Below are positions 1 to 9,809 of a DNA stretch of 64,000 nucleotides, piece by piece. Position 1 is the stretch's first letter. The number at the start of each line of letters is the position of its first letter. The DNA lies in contig NZ_PPEI02000001.1 of assembly GCF_002899895.1 (NCBI RefSeq), positions 1,030,848 through 1,094,847 on the forward strand, written 5' to 3'. A program made the position numbers and the translations under genes. Below the pieces are notes generated by a model, which was not told the DNA's origin, made no database searches, and saw only the letters and a list, made by a program, of their open reading frames with translations. This DNA comes from Chryseobacterium oncorhynchi (GTDB lineage: Bacteria > Bacteroidota > Bacteroidia > Flavobacteriales > Weeksellaceae).

Positions 1-385
1 GATTATTCAGATTCCCTGAAGTATATTGTACATTAAATTTTTCTGAAAGAACAGCGTGGATCAGTTCCTTGGTGGTAGTCTTACCATTGCTTCCTGTAAG
101 CCCAATAAAAGGAATCTTAAGCAAGCTTCTATGATGGAGAGCCAATTGCTGCAGGAATTCAAGGGTAGATGGAACATAGAAAATATTCCTTGCTTTATTT
201 TCAAATTCAGATTGTTCAACAATTACAGCCAGGGCACCCTCATCAATGGCTTTTTCTGCCAATGTTGCAGCATTAAAGTTATCACCGGAGAAAGCAAAAA
301 AGATATCATTTTTGCCTATTTTTCTGCTATCGATTGTTACTTTATCGGCCTTCAAAAATAAAGGATAAAATTGTTCTATATTCAT
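1..385 (-). CDS. murF: MurF, UDP-N-acetylmuramoyl-tripeptide--D-alanyl-D-alanine ligase (N-terminal part)
   Basis: Only the first 128 codons are inside the window; the gene runs off the left edge. MurF adds D-Ala-D-Ala to the UDP-MurNAc-tripeptide in the cytoplasm, the last soluble step of peptidoglycan precursor synthesis. The visible part opens MNIEQFYPLFLKADKV, carries the Mur-ligase N-terminal motif DSRKIGKNDIFFAFSG (about residues 19-34), and the ATP-binding loop TGSNGKTTTKEL at about residues 97-108, as expected for MurF. It lies downstream of gldJ on the same strand but is separated from it by a strong hairpin, so it is probably transcribed separately. Family assignment is firm; the C-terminal half cannot be checked. 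Confidence 0.9.
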   Translation of the reverse strand, partial: MNIEQFYPLFLKADKVTIDSRKIGKNDIFFAFSGDNFNAATLAEKAIDEGALAVIVEQSEFENKARNIFYVPSTLEFLQQLALHHRSLLKIPFIGLTGSNGKTTTKELIHAVLSEKFNVQYTSGNLNN

Positions 386-400
386 AGTTCAAAAATAAAA

Positions 401-424
401 AACCTTCCGAAAATCCGGAAGGTT
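401..424 (-). terminator. Rho-independent terminator after gldJ
   Basis: The inverted repeat ACCTTCCG...CGGAAGGT lies 28 bases past the gldJ stop and has A/T runs on both sides, so it can act on either strand. The minus strand (gldJ) is the one with a gene ending here. Confidence 0.85.
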
Positions 425-451
425 TTTTTTAAGTATTTTTTTTGATAAATA

Positions 452-2053
452 TTATCTTCTAGTTCTAGCTTTTTCGTTAGTTCTAGCATCCTGTGCAACA
501 CGGAAACCAATCCAACCATAAGCCTTACCTTGATTTTTATATCTTCTTTGTCCCGGATCCAGCCAATATGCTGTATCTTGCCAAGATCCTCCTTTTACAA
601 CTCTAACTTCGTTAGAAATTCCAGAAGTTCTATCCTTGCCATCTTTCTGCATTTTCACTCTACCACTAGCATCTACAACAAAGCTTTTCTTAGGAGCATT
701 ATACATATCGAATCCAGAAGTAGAATCTGAAGCTCTATAGTACTCTAGAGAAGACTGTCTGTCTCCATCTCTATAGTTTCTGTAGTCAGCAATTGTTTCT
801 CTTTCGAATTGCCCAGGAAGTCCTTTATATACTAGTCTTCCGTCAGCTAATGTATCATATTTAATAGTCCCTTCATCTACCATTTTGTAAGTTCCGTCTC
901 CGTTTCTTACAATAGCCTGAGGCATATTTCCTCTGTAGTAATTGAAGTCATTGTAATCTTCATCAATGATTGGTCTGTACACATCGGCAGTCCATTCTGC
1001 AACGTTACCATACATACCATAGATTCCTAGGTCGTTAGATGGATATTGTCTTACGTCTGAAGTTTGTGCAGATCCATCGTTTTTCCATCCTGCGATACCA
1101 GAATAGTCACCTTTACCCATTTTAAAGTTTTCAAGGAACATTCCTCTCTCTTTTCCTTTGGTACCTCTTAATTTTTCAATTTCAGGTTTCTTACCTAGGT
1201 ATTGGTTGTATTCTCTGTTCTTAGCCATACCAAGCGCTGCATATTCCCATTCAACTTCTGTTGGAAGTCTGAATTTTTGAACCATTGCAGAGTTTGGAGC
1301 TCTGTTTGCAGATAATAATCTCTGGTTGGTTGTTTTCATACCAGATTTTTGCTGCATTCTTTTTTCGTTGATATACCCTTGCATTTCAGGATCATTCGCT
1401 TTGAATTTATCCATGTTAAATGCAGTACCTCCTTGGTTATTAGATTCGTTGATATACAAATCTTTAGCAATAACACCTGCTTGCATCAAAGCTTTTTCAT
1501 TCGCTCTGTCTGTAAGCCATTCACAGTATCTGTTTGCCTGAGTCCAAGAAACACCTACAACCGGATAGTAATCGAATTCCGGAGAACGTAGATAGGTCTC
1601 ATTATAATCGTTTCTAGCTAGTTTGTTGTCCCATAATAAGGTATCTGGCAAAGCACCGTTATAGATTTCCTTAAAACTTGGGTCACTTGGAGGGAATACA
1701 TACTTCAACCATGTAAGGTATTCGCGGTATTCGTAGTTAGTAATCTCAGTTTCTCCGACAAAGAATGAACTCACCTGCATTCTTCGCGGTGTGTTATTCC
1801 AATCGTGCATAACATCATCTTTCACTAATCCCATTGTAAAAGTTCCACCTTCTACATATACCATTCCCGGCCAACCCTTCTGCTTCTGTTGCTTTCCTGC
1901 AAAAAACCAACCCTGTTTTTCGTTTGGCTTCCAACCCGTTTTACTGACAAATTTTTTGGTACCACCACCTTTGCTGGTTCCGGACCCGCCACAACTGGTT
2001 AATGCAAGTGTAGAACTTAATGCTATTAATGAAAACAACTTTAGTTTTTTCAT
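452..2053 (-). CDS. gldJ: Gliding motility lipoprotein GldJ
   Basis: GldJ is an outer-membrane lipoprotein needed in Flavobacteriia for gliding and for stability of the type IX secretion machinery. The protein starts MKKLKLFSLIALSSTLALTSC, a lipoprotein signal with lipobox LTSC. I chose the ATG at 2053 because the seven extra upstream codons precede a complete signal peptide. The body is a formylglycine-generating-enzyme/sulfatase-modifying-factor fold: VYVEGGTFTMG near the start, RLPTEVEWEYAA in the middle, YGMYGNVAEWTADVY, and RVVKGGSWQD...GFRVAQ at the end. About 533 residues, typical for GldJ. It is divergent from porU, the usual flavobacterial gldJ/porU/porV arrangement, which supports the call beyond the generic domain. 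Confidence 0.93.
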   Translation of the reverse strand: MKKLKLFSLIALSSTLALTSCGGSGTSKGGGTKKFVSKTGWKPNEKQGWFFAGKQQKQKGWPGMVYVEGGTFTMGLVKDDVMHDWNNTPRRMQVSSFFVGETEITNYEYREYLTWLKYVFPPSDPSFKEIYNGALPDTLLWDNKLARNDYNETYLRSPEFDYYPVVGVSWTQANRYCEWLTDRANEKALMQAGVIAKDLYINESNNQGGTAFNMDKFKANDPEMQGYINEKRMQQKSGMKTTNQRLLSANRAPNSAMVQKFRLPTEVEWEYAALGMAKNREYNQYLGKKPEIEKLRGTKGKERGMFLENFKMGKGDYSGIAGWKNDGSAQTSDVRQYPSNDLGIYGMYGNVAEWTADVYRPIIDEDYNDFNYYRGNMPQAIVRNGDGTYKMVDEGTIKYDTLADGRLVYKGLPGQFERETIADYRNYRDGDRQSSLEYYRASDSTSGFDMYNAPKKSFVVDASGRVKMQKDGKDRTSGISNEVRVVKGGSWQDTAYWLDPGQRRYKNQGKAYGWIGFRVAQDARTNEKARTRR

Positions 2054-2218
2054 AGTCGATATAAATATTTTCAAGAGTACAAAGAAAAAATAAATTATTC
2101 AATAAATCAAATAAAGATTTGATTTTTTTGAAAAACGTTAACAATTTAATTTTATTGTATCATAATTTAATTCTAAATTTTTGATTTATTTTGTAATTTA
2201 GCAATTTCAATAATAAAC

Positions 2219-5200
2219 ATGAGACGAAAAATAACGCTTTTATCCTTAATCGCTTTCACATCAGCACTTTACGCTCAAAGAAACACTATAGAATGGAATG
2301 GTTCCAAAATTCAGGATTTTGGTGACACAAAATTAAATCTTCCCAATTTCAAAAATGAAGGTTTTTCTTTCAGCCAAAATAATGTTTTTATAGTAACTAA
2401 GCAAAAAATAGGAGAAAACCAGCTAAAGATTTCAGACCTTACCTGGGAAAGTGTTTCCAACCAGGATTTATTTGAATTAGACAAAACCAGCCTTCCTGAT
2501 CACGACATTTCAGATATTGTTTATTATACATTAGATGGGGAAAGATATGCAAGTATTAATGTGGCTTTATTTAAAAATGTAAAAGGACGTATCCAAAGAC
2601 TATCTTCCTTTAATGTTGCAGAAGCTTCTACTCCATTGAATACTTCAGGAGGTGTTAATAAAATAGGAACAGCCGGTAATTCATTGGCGAGTGGTAACTT
2701 TTACAAAATAAAAGTTGACAAGTCCGGAGTATTTAAAGTTACAGCACAATTTTTAAGAGATAATGGAATTAATCCATCTTCTGTAAATCCAAGAAACATG
2801 AGAATTTACGGAAATGGAGGAAATATGCTTCCTGAGTTTAATCAAGATCCAAGATACAGTTCATTACAAGAAAATGCGATTCAGGTAGTAGGTGAAGATG
2901 ACGGGGTATGGAATGATAGTGACTACGCTCTTTTCTATGCACAGGGCCCGGATGGATATAATCTTTATGATACTTCCAATGGAAATGGTATTAAGAGAAA
3001 AGAGACAAGATCTGACACCAGCAACAATGTAAAAAATATATATGATGATTTTTCATATTATTATATCAACTTTGATAAAGGCATGGGAAAAAGAGTTCAG
3101 GCCATTGACGGTACTCTCCCTCCCCAACTGATTACAAGATATGACAACTACCAGGTCATCAACAATGATCAGAAAAACCTCTTAAAAGTAGGAAGAACGT
3201 GGGTAGAAGATTCTCCTTTCAGCTCTGAAAAGGTAATCACCCTTACTACCAATTCTCCTATTCAGGCTAATGACGTGATAAGGTATAGAACGCGAGTAAT
3301 AGGTTTCAGGTCCCAACAGAACTCCATTGAGATTAAACTCAATGATCTGCCTCCGTCTACTCAAACTGTCGCTACCGATACCAGTAGCTATCAGTATACT
3401 TTCTTCCCGATGCTATATTCTGGAACAACAACCAACCAGACAGGAAACCAGCTTACCTTTAAATATAATCCGAACATTGCTAAAAACCCTAACGGAACAT
3501 TCTACCTTGATTATGTTGAAGTACAGTATAAGGAGAATCTAGCATTTAATGGTACTCAGATGAACTTTAGGGATTATTCTCTTTTAAGTGGAAGTAGTAC
3601 AAACTATGGTTTTAGTGTTTCCAACGCATCCAGTCTGGAACAGGTATGGGATGTGACAGACATTACGAATGTTAACAGAAGAGTAAATAAAGCGGGGGCA
3701 GGATCTTTTAACTTTGCTTATATTGCTGCGGACCAGAACTTCAATAATGAATTTGTGGCTTTTCGCGCTGATGCGGCTTTCACGCCACAGTTTGTAGGGA
3801 GAATTTCTAATCAAAATCTTTCTGCATTGCAGGCAATAGATTATCTGATCCTTACTGTACCTGAAATGATGGGGCAGGCACAAAGACTTGCTAATTATCA
3901 TCAGACAAAGAATAACTATAAGGTAGAAATTGTAGATGTAAACAAGATCTATGAAGAATTCGGGAACGGAAGCAAAGATCTTACAGCTGTAAGGGATTTC
4001 GTTACTAAGTTAAACACTCCTGCCGGAAGACTTAAGTATGTATTTATTCTGGGAGACACTTCCTATGATTATAAAAACAGAGTTCCCAATAACACCAATG
4101 TTGTTACTTCTTATCAGAGTGAACACTCTTCAGATTATATAGCTTCATTCGTTACGGATGACTATATTGTAATGACTCAGCCACAAACAACCTTATTTGT
4201 TGAACATAATTTACCGGATCTTCCTGTAGGTAGAATTCCGGCAGCCAATATAACGGAAGCAGGGAACATGATTGACAAAACCCTGGCTTATTATAATTCA
4301 CTTCCGGGGCAATCCAGTCCTTTTGGAGAGTGGCGTATGCGACTTGACTTCGTAGTGGATGATAATGGAGAAGGCGGAGGACCTTTCCATAATGTAATGA
4401 ACAATACATTATCTGGTCTTTTTGAGCAACCAGGCGTGCAAACGCTTAAGGAATATAATGTCAAAAAATTATATCAGGATGCCTTTACGATTCAAAGTAC
4501 ATCAGGAGGACCAAGATATCCACAGGTAAACCAGGCTATATCTAATAGTATAGGAAACAGTCTTTATCTGTTTTATTTCGGACATGGAGGAATCAACGGT
4601 TGGGCACAGGAAAGAGTATTAACAAGTACTGAGATCCAGAACTCCAATAACTTCTCTAATGTATACAGCAGATTCCCGCTTGTATCTACTATAACATGTG
4701 AATTTACATTATGGGATGAACCTGCAACAAATTCTGCAGGAGAGCAGTTCATGAAGCTTAAACAAGGAGGTCCGGCTTCTATGATTACTTCCAGCCGTGC
4801 CATTGGAGTAGATTACGGGCGTGACTTCACCGATGTTTTCACTAGAAATATATTCAAGCTAACAAGTGATGAGTTTAATACTCTAGGGTATGCACACTTA
4901 AATGCAAGAAAAGAAAAAGGAGCCAATGCCAACCACCTAAGGGTAAATTTCCTGGGTGACCCTGCAATGAAATTAAGCAGGCCTCAAAGATTATTAGCGA
5001 TTGATAATATTGAAACTCCTGTTCCGGGATTAATCAGAGGATTAGACTTTGTGAAAATCAAAGGACATATCAATAATCCTAACGGAACCCTGAACAATAC
5101 ATTTAATGGTAGAGTTTCCATCAATATTTTTGATAAAAGATTAAATAAAAAGACCCTGAATAACAACGGGTCACTATCACCGATATTATCGTACACAGAA

Positions 5201-6115
5201 GAAGGAAGTGCTATTGTAAAGGCTTCCGGAATGGCAGTAAACGGTGTATTTACAGCAGAATTCTATGTTCCAAAGGATATTAATTATGCCGTAGGAGAAG
5301 GAAGACTATTGGGATATGCTGATAATAAGGTAATGGATGTATTCAACAACCAGTCTGTACAGGTAGGTGACATTAACCCTAACGGAGTCAATGACAATCA
5401 ACCACCAAAAGTAAAGTTATATATGAATAACACGAACTTTGCAGATGGTGGAATCACCAACCAAAACCCTATGTTGCTAGCATGTCTTACGGATGATACG
5501 GGAATCAACTCTACAGGATCAGGGATAGGCCATGATATTACGGTATACCTGGATGGTCAGATTATCAATACTGTTATTTTAAATGATTTCTATGCTTCAG
5601 GTGAAGGAAACGGATGTTTAAACCCAAGTCTTGCTGACTATCAAAAAGGGAATGTAACCTACCCTTTCAGAAATCTTGCTATTGGACAACATCAATTGAC
5701 ATTTAAAGTTTGGGATATAAACAATAATTCAACAACTACTACGTTAAATTTTGAGGTTAAGGATGAGTCTGACCAACATTTGACCATAAACCGTCCTCTG
5801 AACTGGCCAAATCCTTTCACCAATAAAACGTATATTCAGTTTGAACATAACTGTGATGATATTTTGGATGTGAATGTACAGATCTACACAATAACCGGAA
5901 GATTAGTAAGAACTTTATCTCAACCGGTAGTTGCTGAACCGTTCCTACAAGGCTTTAGAACCCCTCGTCAGGCTATAGAATGGGACGGAAGAGATGATTT
6001 TGGGGCTACAGTTGCAAAAGGTACGTATATTTTTAAGATATTTGCAAAAAGTCAAAATCAAGAAAAATGCAAAGGAAGTGCTACAGCTGTAGAAAAAATG
6101 GTACTTTTGAAATAA
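2219..6115 (+). CDS. porU: Type IX secretion system sortase PorU
   Basis: PorU is the gingipain-like (C25) cysteine peptidase at the cell surface that removes the C-terminal sorting signal from T9SS cargo and attaches it. The 1298-residue protein has a Sec signal peptide (MRRKITLLSLIAFTSALYAQ), a long N-terminal beta-rich region and a C25 domain. Its catalytic pair is visible as His789 in YFGHGGINGW and Cys827 in TITCEFTLWD. The last ~90 residues form a FlgD/CTD-like domain (PNPFTNKTYIQFEHN ... GTYIFKIFAKS). porV follows after 60 bases, and PorU works in a complex with PorV, PorQ and PorZ. Start at ATG 2219 gives the intact signal peptide. Confidence 0.95.
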   Translation: MRRKITLLSLIAFTSALYAQRNTIEWNGSKIQDFGDTKLNLPNFKNEGFSFSQNNVFIVTKQKIGENQLKISDLTWESVSNQDLFELDKTSLPDHDISDIVYYTLDGERYASINVALFKNVKGRIQRLSSFNVAEASTPLNTSGGVNKIGTAGNSLASGNFYKIKVDKSGVFKVTAQFLRDNGINPSSVNPRNMRIYGNGGNMLPEFNQDPRYSSLQENAIQVVGEDDGVWNDSDYALFYAQGPDGYNLYDTSNGNGIKRKETRSDTSNNVKNIYDDFSYYYINFDKGMGKRVQAIDGTLPPQLITRYDNYQVINNDQKNLLKVGRTWVEDSPFSSEKVITLTTNSPIQANDVIRYRTRVIGFRSQQNSIEIKLNDLPPSTQTVATDTSSYQYTFFPMLYSGTTTNQTGNQLTFKYNPNIAKNPNGTFYLDYVEVQYKENLAFNGTQMNFRDYSLLSGSSTNYGFSVSNASSLEQVWDVTDITNVNRRVNKAGAGSFNFAYIAADQNFNNEFVAFRADAAFTPQFVGRISNQNLSALQAIDYLILTVPEMMGQAQRLANYHQTKNNYKVEIVDVNKIYEEFGNGSKDLTAVRDFVTKLNTPAGRLKYVFILGDTSYDYKNRVPNNTNVVTSYQSEHSSDYIASFVTDDYIVMTQPQTTLFVEHNLPDLPVGRIPAANITEAGNMIDKTLAYYNSLPGQSSPFGEWRMRLDFVVDDNGEGGGPFHNVMNNTLSGLFEQPGVQTLKEYNVKKLYQDAFTIQSTSGGPRYPQVNQAISNSIGNSLYLFYFGHGGINGWAQERVLTSTEIQNSNNFSNVYSRFPLVSTITCEFTLWDEPATNSAGEQFMKLKQGGPASMITSSRAIGVDYGRDFTDVFTRNIFKLTSDEFNTLGYAHLNARKEKGANANHLRVNFLGDPAMKLSRPQRLLAIDNIETPVPGLIRGLDFVKIKGHINNPNGTLNNTFNGRVSINIFDKRLNKKTLNNNGSLSPILSYTEEGSAIVKASGMAVNGVFTAEFYVPKDINYAVGEGRLLGYADNKVMDVFNNQSVQVGDINPNGVNDNQPPKVKLYMNNTNFADGGITNQNPMLLACLTDDTGINSTGSGIGHDITVYLDGQIINTVILNDFYASGEGNGCLNPSLADYQKGNVTYPFRNLAIGQHQLTFKVWDINNNSTTTTLNFEVKDESDQHLTINRPLNWPNPFTNKTYIQFEHNCDDILDVNVQIYTITGRLVRTLSQPVVAEPFLQGFRTPRQAIEWDGRDDFGATVAKGTYIFKIFAKSQNQEKCKGSATAVEKMVLLK

Positions 6116-6175
6116 TTAATTGATACAATAGATAATAATATTAATAAAAAACTGATAATATATAAAAGACAACAT

Positions 6176-7336
6176 ATGAATTTAACTACTAAACTGCTTT
6201 TAGGATTTGGGTTAAGTGCTGGTTTTCTAGGCTATTCGCAAGATTTAGGTAAAATAAACCCTGTACTAACCGGAGCTCCTTTCCTAAGAATTGCACCAGA
6301 CGCAAGATCAGGAGGTATGGGAGATCAAGGGGTAGTAACCTCGCCTGATGCATTCTCACAATTCTGGAATGCAGCTAAATATCCTTTTAGCAGAACAAGT
6401 TCTTCCGTAGGTCTATCCTATACACCATATATGGGCAAGCTTACCAATGATGTATTCTTATTATATGGTGCATTCCATAAATTCCTTGGACAGGATGAAA
6501 GATCTACTATCTCTGCAAGTATTTATTATTTCAATATGGGACAGGTAGACCTGACTCAGTTGGTAGGAACAGAGGTTGCCTCAATGGGGGTATCTAAGCC
6601 TAATGAATTCTCTATTGATGTTGCCTATGGTTTGAAACTTTCTGATTCCTACTCAATGGCTGTTACAGGTAGATTTATCCGTTCAGACTTAGCCGGAGGA
6701 TTCAATACAGATACTACGCTTAAAGCAGCAAACTCTTTTGCTGTTGATATTTCAGGATACTATACTTCCGAGAGATTCTCAAGTTTTGGAGGATATGATG
6801 GTAAGCTGAACGCAGGTTTTGCTGTACAGAACCTAGGTCCTAAACTGGATTATACAGGAAACGAAGAATCAAGATCTTATTTGCCCACCATGGCTAGATT
6901 AGGGGTTGGTTATGATATGTATATGGATGATCTTAATAAAATAGGAATTAGCTTCGAAGGATCAAAGCTTTTGGTTCCAGGATCTGAATATGTAGGAATG
7001 GGATCAGACAGACAACCTAGATACGAAATTCCAAACGTAGGCCCAATGGCTGGTATTGGAAAATCTTTCAAGAACAAAAACAGTATCATGTATAGTGGTG
7101 CCTTGGAATATTCATATGACAATGCTTTTTCTGTAAGAGGTGGTTATTTCCATGAAAGTGAAGAGCAGGGAGCAAGACAGTTTGCTACTGCAGGTCTTGG
7201 GTTGAAGTACCGTTCTTTCGGATTGGATCTTTCTTACCTGATCAATATGTCAAAAGTAAACAGTGCTTTGGATAATACACTTCGTTTCGGGCTTACCTGG
7301 AACATTGGAGAAGAAACATCCAACAACGATCGTTAA
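6176..7336 (+). CDS. porV: Type IX secretion outer-membrane protein PorV (LptO)
   Basis: PorV is a FadL-like beta-barrel that shuttles T9SS cargo from the translocon to the PorU sortase complex. The 386-residue product has a signal peptide (MNLTTKLLLGFGLSAGFLGYSQ), the PorV/PorQ-family opening NPVLTGAPFLRIAPDARSGG followed by MGDQGV, repeated amphipathic beta strands, and ends LRFGLTWNIG, a typical barrel C-terminus. It forms an operon with porU (60-base gap) and is followed by a terminator. It should also serve the CTD-bearing cargo at 59639-60976. Confidence 0.94.
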   Translation: MNLTTKLLLGFGLSAGFLGYSQDLGKINPVLTGAPFLRIAPDARSGGMGDQGVVTSPDAFSQFWNAAKYPFSRTSSSVGLSYTPYMGKLTNDVFLLYGAFHKFLGQDERSTISASIYYFNMGQVDLTQLVGTEVASMGVSKPNEFSIDVAYGLKLSDSYSMAVTGRFIRSDLAGGFNTDTTLKAANSFAVDISGYYTSERFSSFGGYDGKLNAGFAVQNLGPKLDYTGNEESRSYLPTMARLGVGYDMYMDDLNKIGISFEGSKLLVPGSEYVGMGSDRQPRYEIPNVGPMAGIGKSFKNKNSIMYSGALEYSYDNAFSVRGGYFHESEEQGARQFATAGLGLKYRSFGLDLSYLINMSKVNSALDNTLRFGLTWNIGEETSNNDR

Positions 7337-7360
7337 GAACTGTAACAACTATATAAAAAA

Positions 7361-7390
7361 AGCCTCATCAATATGTATGAGGCTTTTTTT
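7361..7390 (+). terminator. Rho-independent terminator of porU-porV
   Basis: AGCCTCAT/ATGAGGCT stem with an 8-base loop and a run of T's directly after, 25 bases past the porV stop. Confidence 0.9.
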
Positions 7391-7532
7391 ATGGCGATTC
7401 ATGATGATCAATATCAATCCTTTTCACTTGTCAATTTCCAACACATATATCTTCCTCGTCATTATTAAAAAAATATAATATTTAAGTTTACAAAAGTCTC
7501 TTCTTTATGGCCGTTTTGTTAAATTCAATAGC

Positions 7533-7540
7533 TATTTTTG
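7533..7540 (+). promoter_or_regulatory. Candidate -7 element (TATTTTTG) abutting the start codon of the FUSC gene
   Basis: The octamer matches the Bacteroidota -7 consensus TAnnTTTG and ends 4 bases before the ATG at 7545. A TTTG lies 14 bases upstream, shorter than the usual spacing, so the -33 box is uncertain. If the element is used, the transcript would start at or next to the start codon. Confidence 0.45.
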
Positions 7541-7544
7541 TAGT

Positions 7545-9809
7545 ATGAACTATTCGGCAGAGCTAAAAAAATTTGTAACCAGTCAGTATGTATATTCTGC
7601 TATCAGAATTACATTAGCCACTGTTTTGCCCTGTTTGGTTCTTGCCCACTTTGGAATTTTAAAAGAATACTTCCTCTTCCCTCTTGGAACCAGCTTTGTA
7701 GCCCTTACCGATCAACCCGGACCTTTCATCCGAAGAAGAAACGCACTTGCTTTTGCAATCTGCTGTTTTGTATTTGTTGCATTAATTGCAAGCCTGGTGA
7801 TGAATTTTAGAATGCTGGTACTCCTTGAAATCATAGTATTTGGTATGTTTTTCTCCCTGATTGGGGTATATGGCCAACGATTGGCTGCGGTTGGTTCCTT
7901 ATCACTTGTTGTACTCGCAATCTTTATTGATGGGCATCTTACAGGAAGTGACATCTTCAAAAGTTTACTGATCTTTGCCTGTGGATGTATCTGGTTTTTA
8001 CTGATATTCCTTGTGGTAACCACCATTCGTCCCTATAAGCTGGCAGGTCAGATGATTGGAGAAAACTATCTTCAGCTAGCAGAATTTTTAAAAATCAAGG
8101 CCAGTTATTATCAAAAAAATCCGGACTTTGACAAGCTTACGACTCAGGTCATTGCAAAGCAGATTGAAATAAAAAATCTTCAGGAAGAAACCAGAGAAAC
8201 TGTTTTCAAAACCAGAACCATCGTTAATGAATCTACAACAACCAGCCGTTTGTTGATGTTGATGTTCCTGAATTCCATGGACCTTCATGAGAAGCTGATG
8301 ACCTCTGAAAGCGATTACCAAAAACTACAGCAGAGCTTTGAGGACAGTATGATCCTTGTCAACATTCATGATTATCTGAATCTTTTGGCTGAAGAAATAA
8401 CCAATATTGGGATTGCACTCCAAAGTGGAACAAGAGCAAAACCAATGTTTAATCTTGAACTTGAATTAAAGAATCTTAATTATAATTACTTTGAACTCAG
8501 AAACAGACAGCTATCCTCAGATAGTCTGGAAAATTTCATGGTTTTGCGTCAGATCCTAATGCGCATTAATGAAATTACAAAAGAGATCAACGAAATCTAT
8601 AAAGTCTTCTCCCAAAACGTAAAGCTGGCAAAAAGTTTATCCACCGGATTAGATCTGAAAAAATTTATGCCTAATGAGCCGAAGCTTAACTTTAAGGTTC
8701 TAAGGAATAACATTTCATTATCTTCATCCCAATTCCGTCATGCCATAAGAATTACAACAGCCCTTTTACTAGGCTATATTTTCTCTATGTTTGATTTTCT
8801 GGGACTGGGACACACCTATTGGATATTAATTACCATTACAGCCATCCTGAAACCTGCATATTCCATTACCAAGCAAAGAAACCTGCTTCGTCTCTACGGA
8901 ACGGTTACCGGAGCCACAATTGCGTATATTATTCTACATTTTATACACATTAATGGAATATTGTTCGCCATTCTGCTTATCAGTATGATCATGTGCTTCA
9001 GTTTCTTGAAAGGGCGCTACTTCTGGGCCGTATTATTTATGACGATCTATGTTTTCCTAAGCTTTAATTTCTTAAATCCGGGAAAAGTAAATATTATCTT
9101 CAAGGATAGGGTTTTGGATACTGCCATTGCCGGAATTATTGCTTTTGCAGTTTCTTATATTGTACTGCCTGTTTGGGAGCATACCCAGAACGTTGATCTG
9201 ATGAAAAAATCTGCTGCAGATAACCTCATCTATTTTCAGAGTGTGATCTCGAAGTTCCTACAGGGAGATTTTGATATCGAAGATTATAAGATGAAGCGAA
9301 AAAATGCGATCATTTCTCTGGCCAACCTTTCCGATAACTTCCAGAGAATGATTTCTGATCCTAAAAATCAGCAGAAAAAACTGGAAGTCGTTCATCAGTT
9401 TGTGGCAACGTCACATCTTGTTACGGCTTACACCGCATCTTTGTCTCAATACTCTAAAAACAATGAACAATACCCAGAAATAGATGCTGAGAGCTGGAGT
9501 AGAAAAATAGAAGCAGAAATGCAACAGACCTCAACCCTTTTAAACGGGGACGATGTGAATGAAGCCCTTAAGATGGAAAGCCGTCTTGAGCCGGAAGATT
9601 CTTCCATTGAAGATATGTTGATGAAAAGAAAAACCGAGATTGAGGAAAACGAAATTGTTGACAGAAGAGATCCTGACAAGATTTCCCATCTAACGGAGCT
9701 TAAAAATATTCATGATATTCTGGAACTAATCTATGACGTGGCCAAAGAACAGAGAAAGGTCATTGAAAAATACAGAAGTGAAAAGCATGCTACTCCTCCA
9801 CAATCGTAA
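7545..9809 (+). CDS. FUSC family inner-membrane protein (YccS/YhfK-like)
   Basis: A 754-residue membrane protein with two blocks of hydrophobic helices (about residues 15-160 and 395-545) around a soluble, helical central region, plus a charged C-terminal tail of about 200 residues. This is the architecture of the YccS/FUSC (fusaric acid resistance-like) family, whose members are related to aromatic-acid efflux proteins. The motif HAIRITTALLLGYIFSMFDF with HTYWILITITAILKPAYS is characteristic of the second FUSC repeat. The transported substrate cannot be read from the sequence. The last 20 bases overlap the 3' end of the convergent phosphopantetheinyl transferase gene. Confidence 0.85.
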   Translation: MNYSAELKKFVTSQYVYSAIRITLATVLPCLVLAHFGILKEYFLFPLGTSFVALTDQPGPFIRRRNALAFAICCFVFVALIASLVMNFRMLVLLEIIVFGMFFSLIGVYGQRLAAVGSLSLVVLAIFIDGHLTGSDIFKSLLIFACGCIWFLLIFLVVTTIRPYKLAGQMIGENYLQLAEFLKIKASYYQKNPDFDKLTTQVIAKQIEIKNLQEETRETVFKTRTIVNESTTTSRLLMLMFLNSMDLHEKLMTSESDYQKLQQSFEDSMILVNIHDYLNLLAEEITNIGIALQSGTRAKPMFNLELELKNLNYNYFELRNRQLSSDSLENFMVLRQILMRINEITKEINEIYKVFSQNVKLAKSLSTGLDLKKFMPNEPKLNFKVLRNNISLSSSQFRHAIRITTALLLGYIFSMFDFLGLGHTYWILITITAILKPAYSITKQRNLLRLYGTVTGATIAYIILHFIHINGILFAILLISMIMCFSFLKGRYFWAVLFMTIYVFLSFNFLNPGKVNIIFKDRVLDTAIAGIIAFAVSYIVLPVWEHTQNVDLMKKSAADNLIYFQSVISKFLQGDFDIEDYKMKRKNAIISLANLSDNFQRMISDPKNQQKKLEVVHQFVATSHLVTAYTASLSQYSKNNEQYPEIDAESWSRKIEAEMQQTSTLLNGDDVNEALKMESRLEPEDSSIEDMLMKRKTEIEENEIVDRRDPDKISHLTELKNIHDILELIYDVAKEQRKVIEKYRSEKHATPPQS

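Noticed and set aside
2105-2126. Hairpin AAATCAAAT/ATTTGATTT followed by T's between gldJ and porU
   Set aside because: It lies in the divergent promoter region where no plus-strand gene ends, so it cannot be a terminator of a known transcript.
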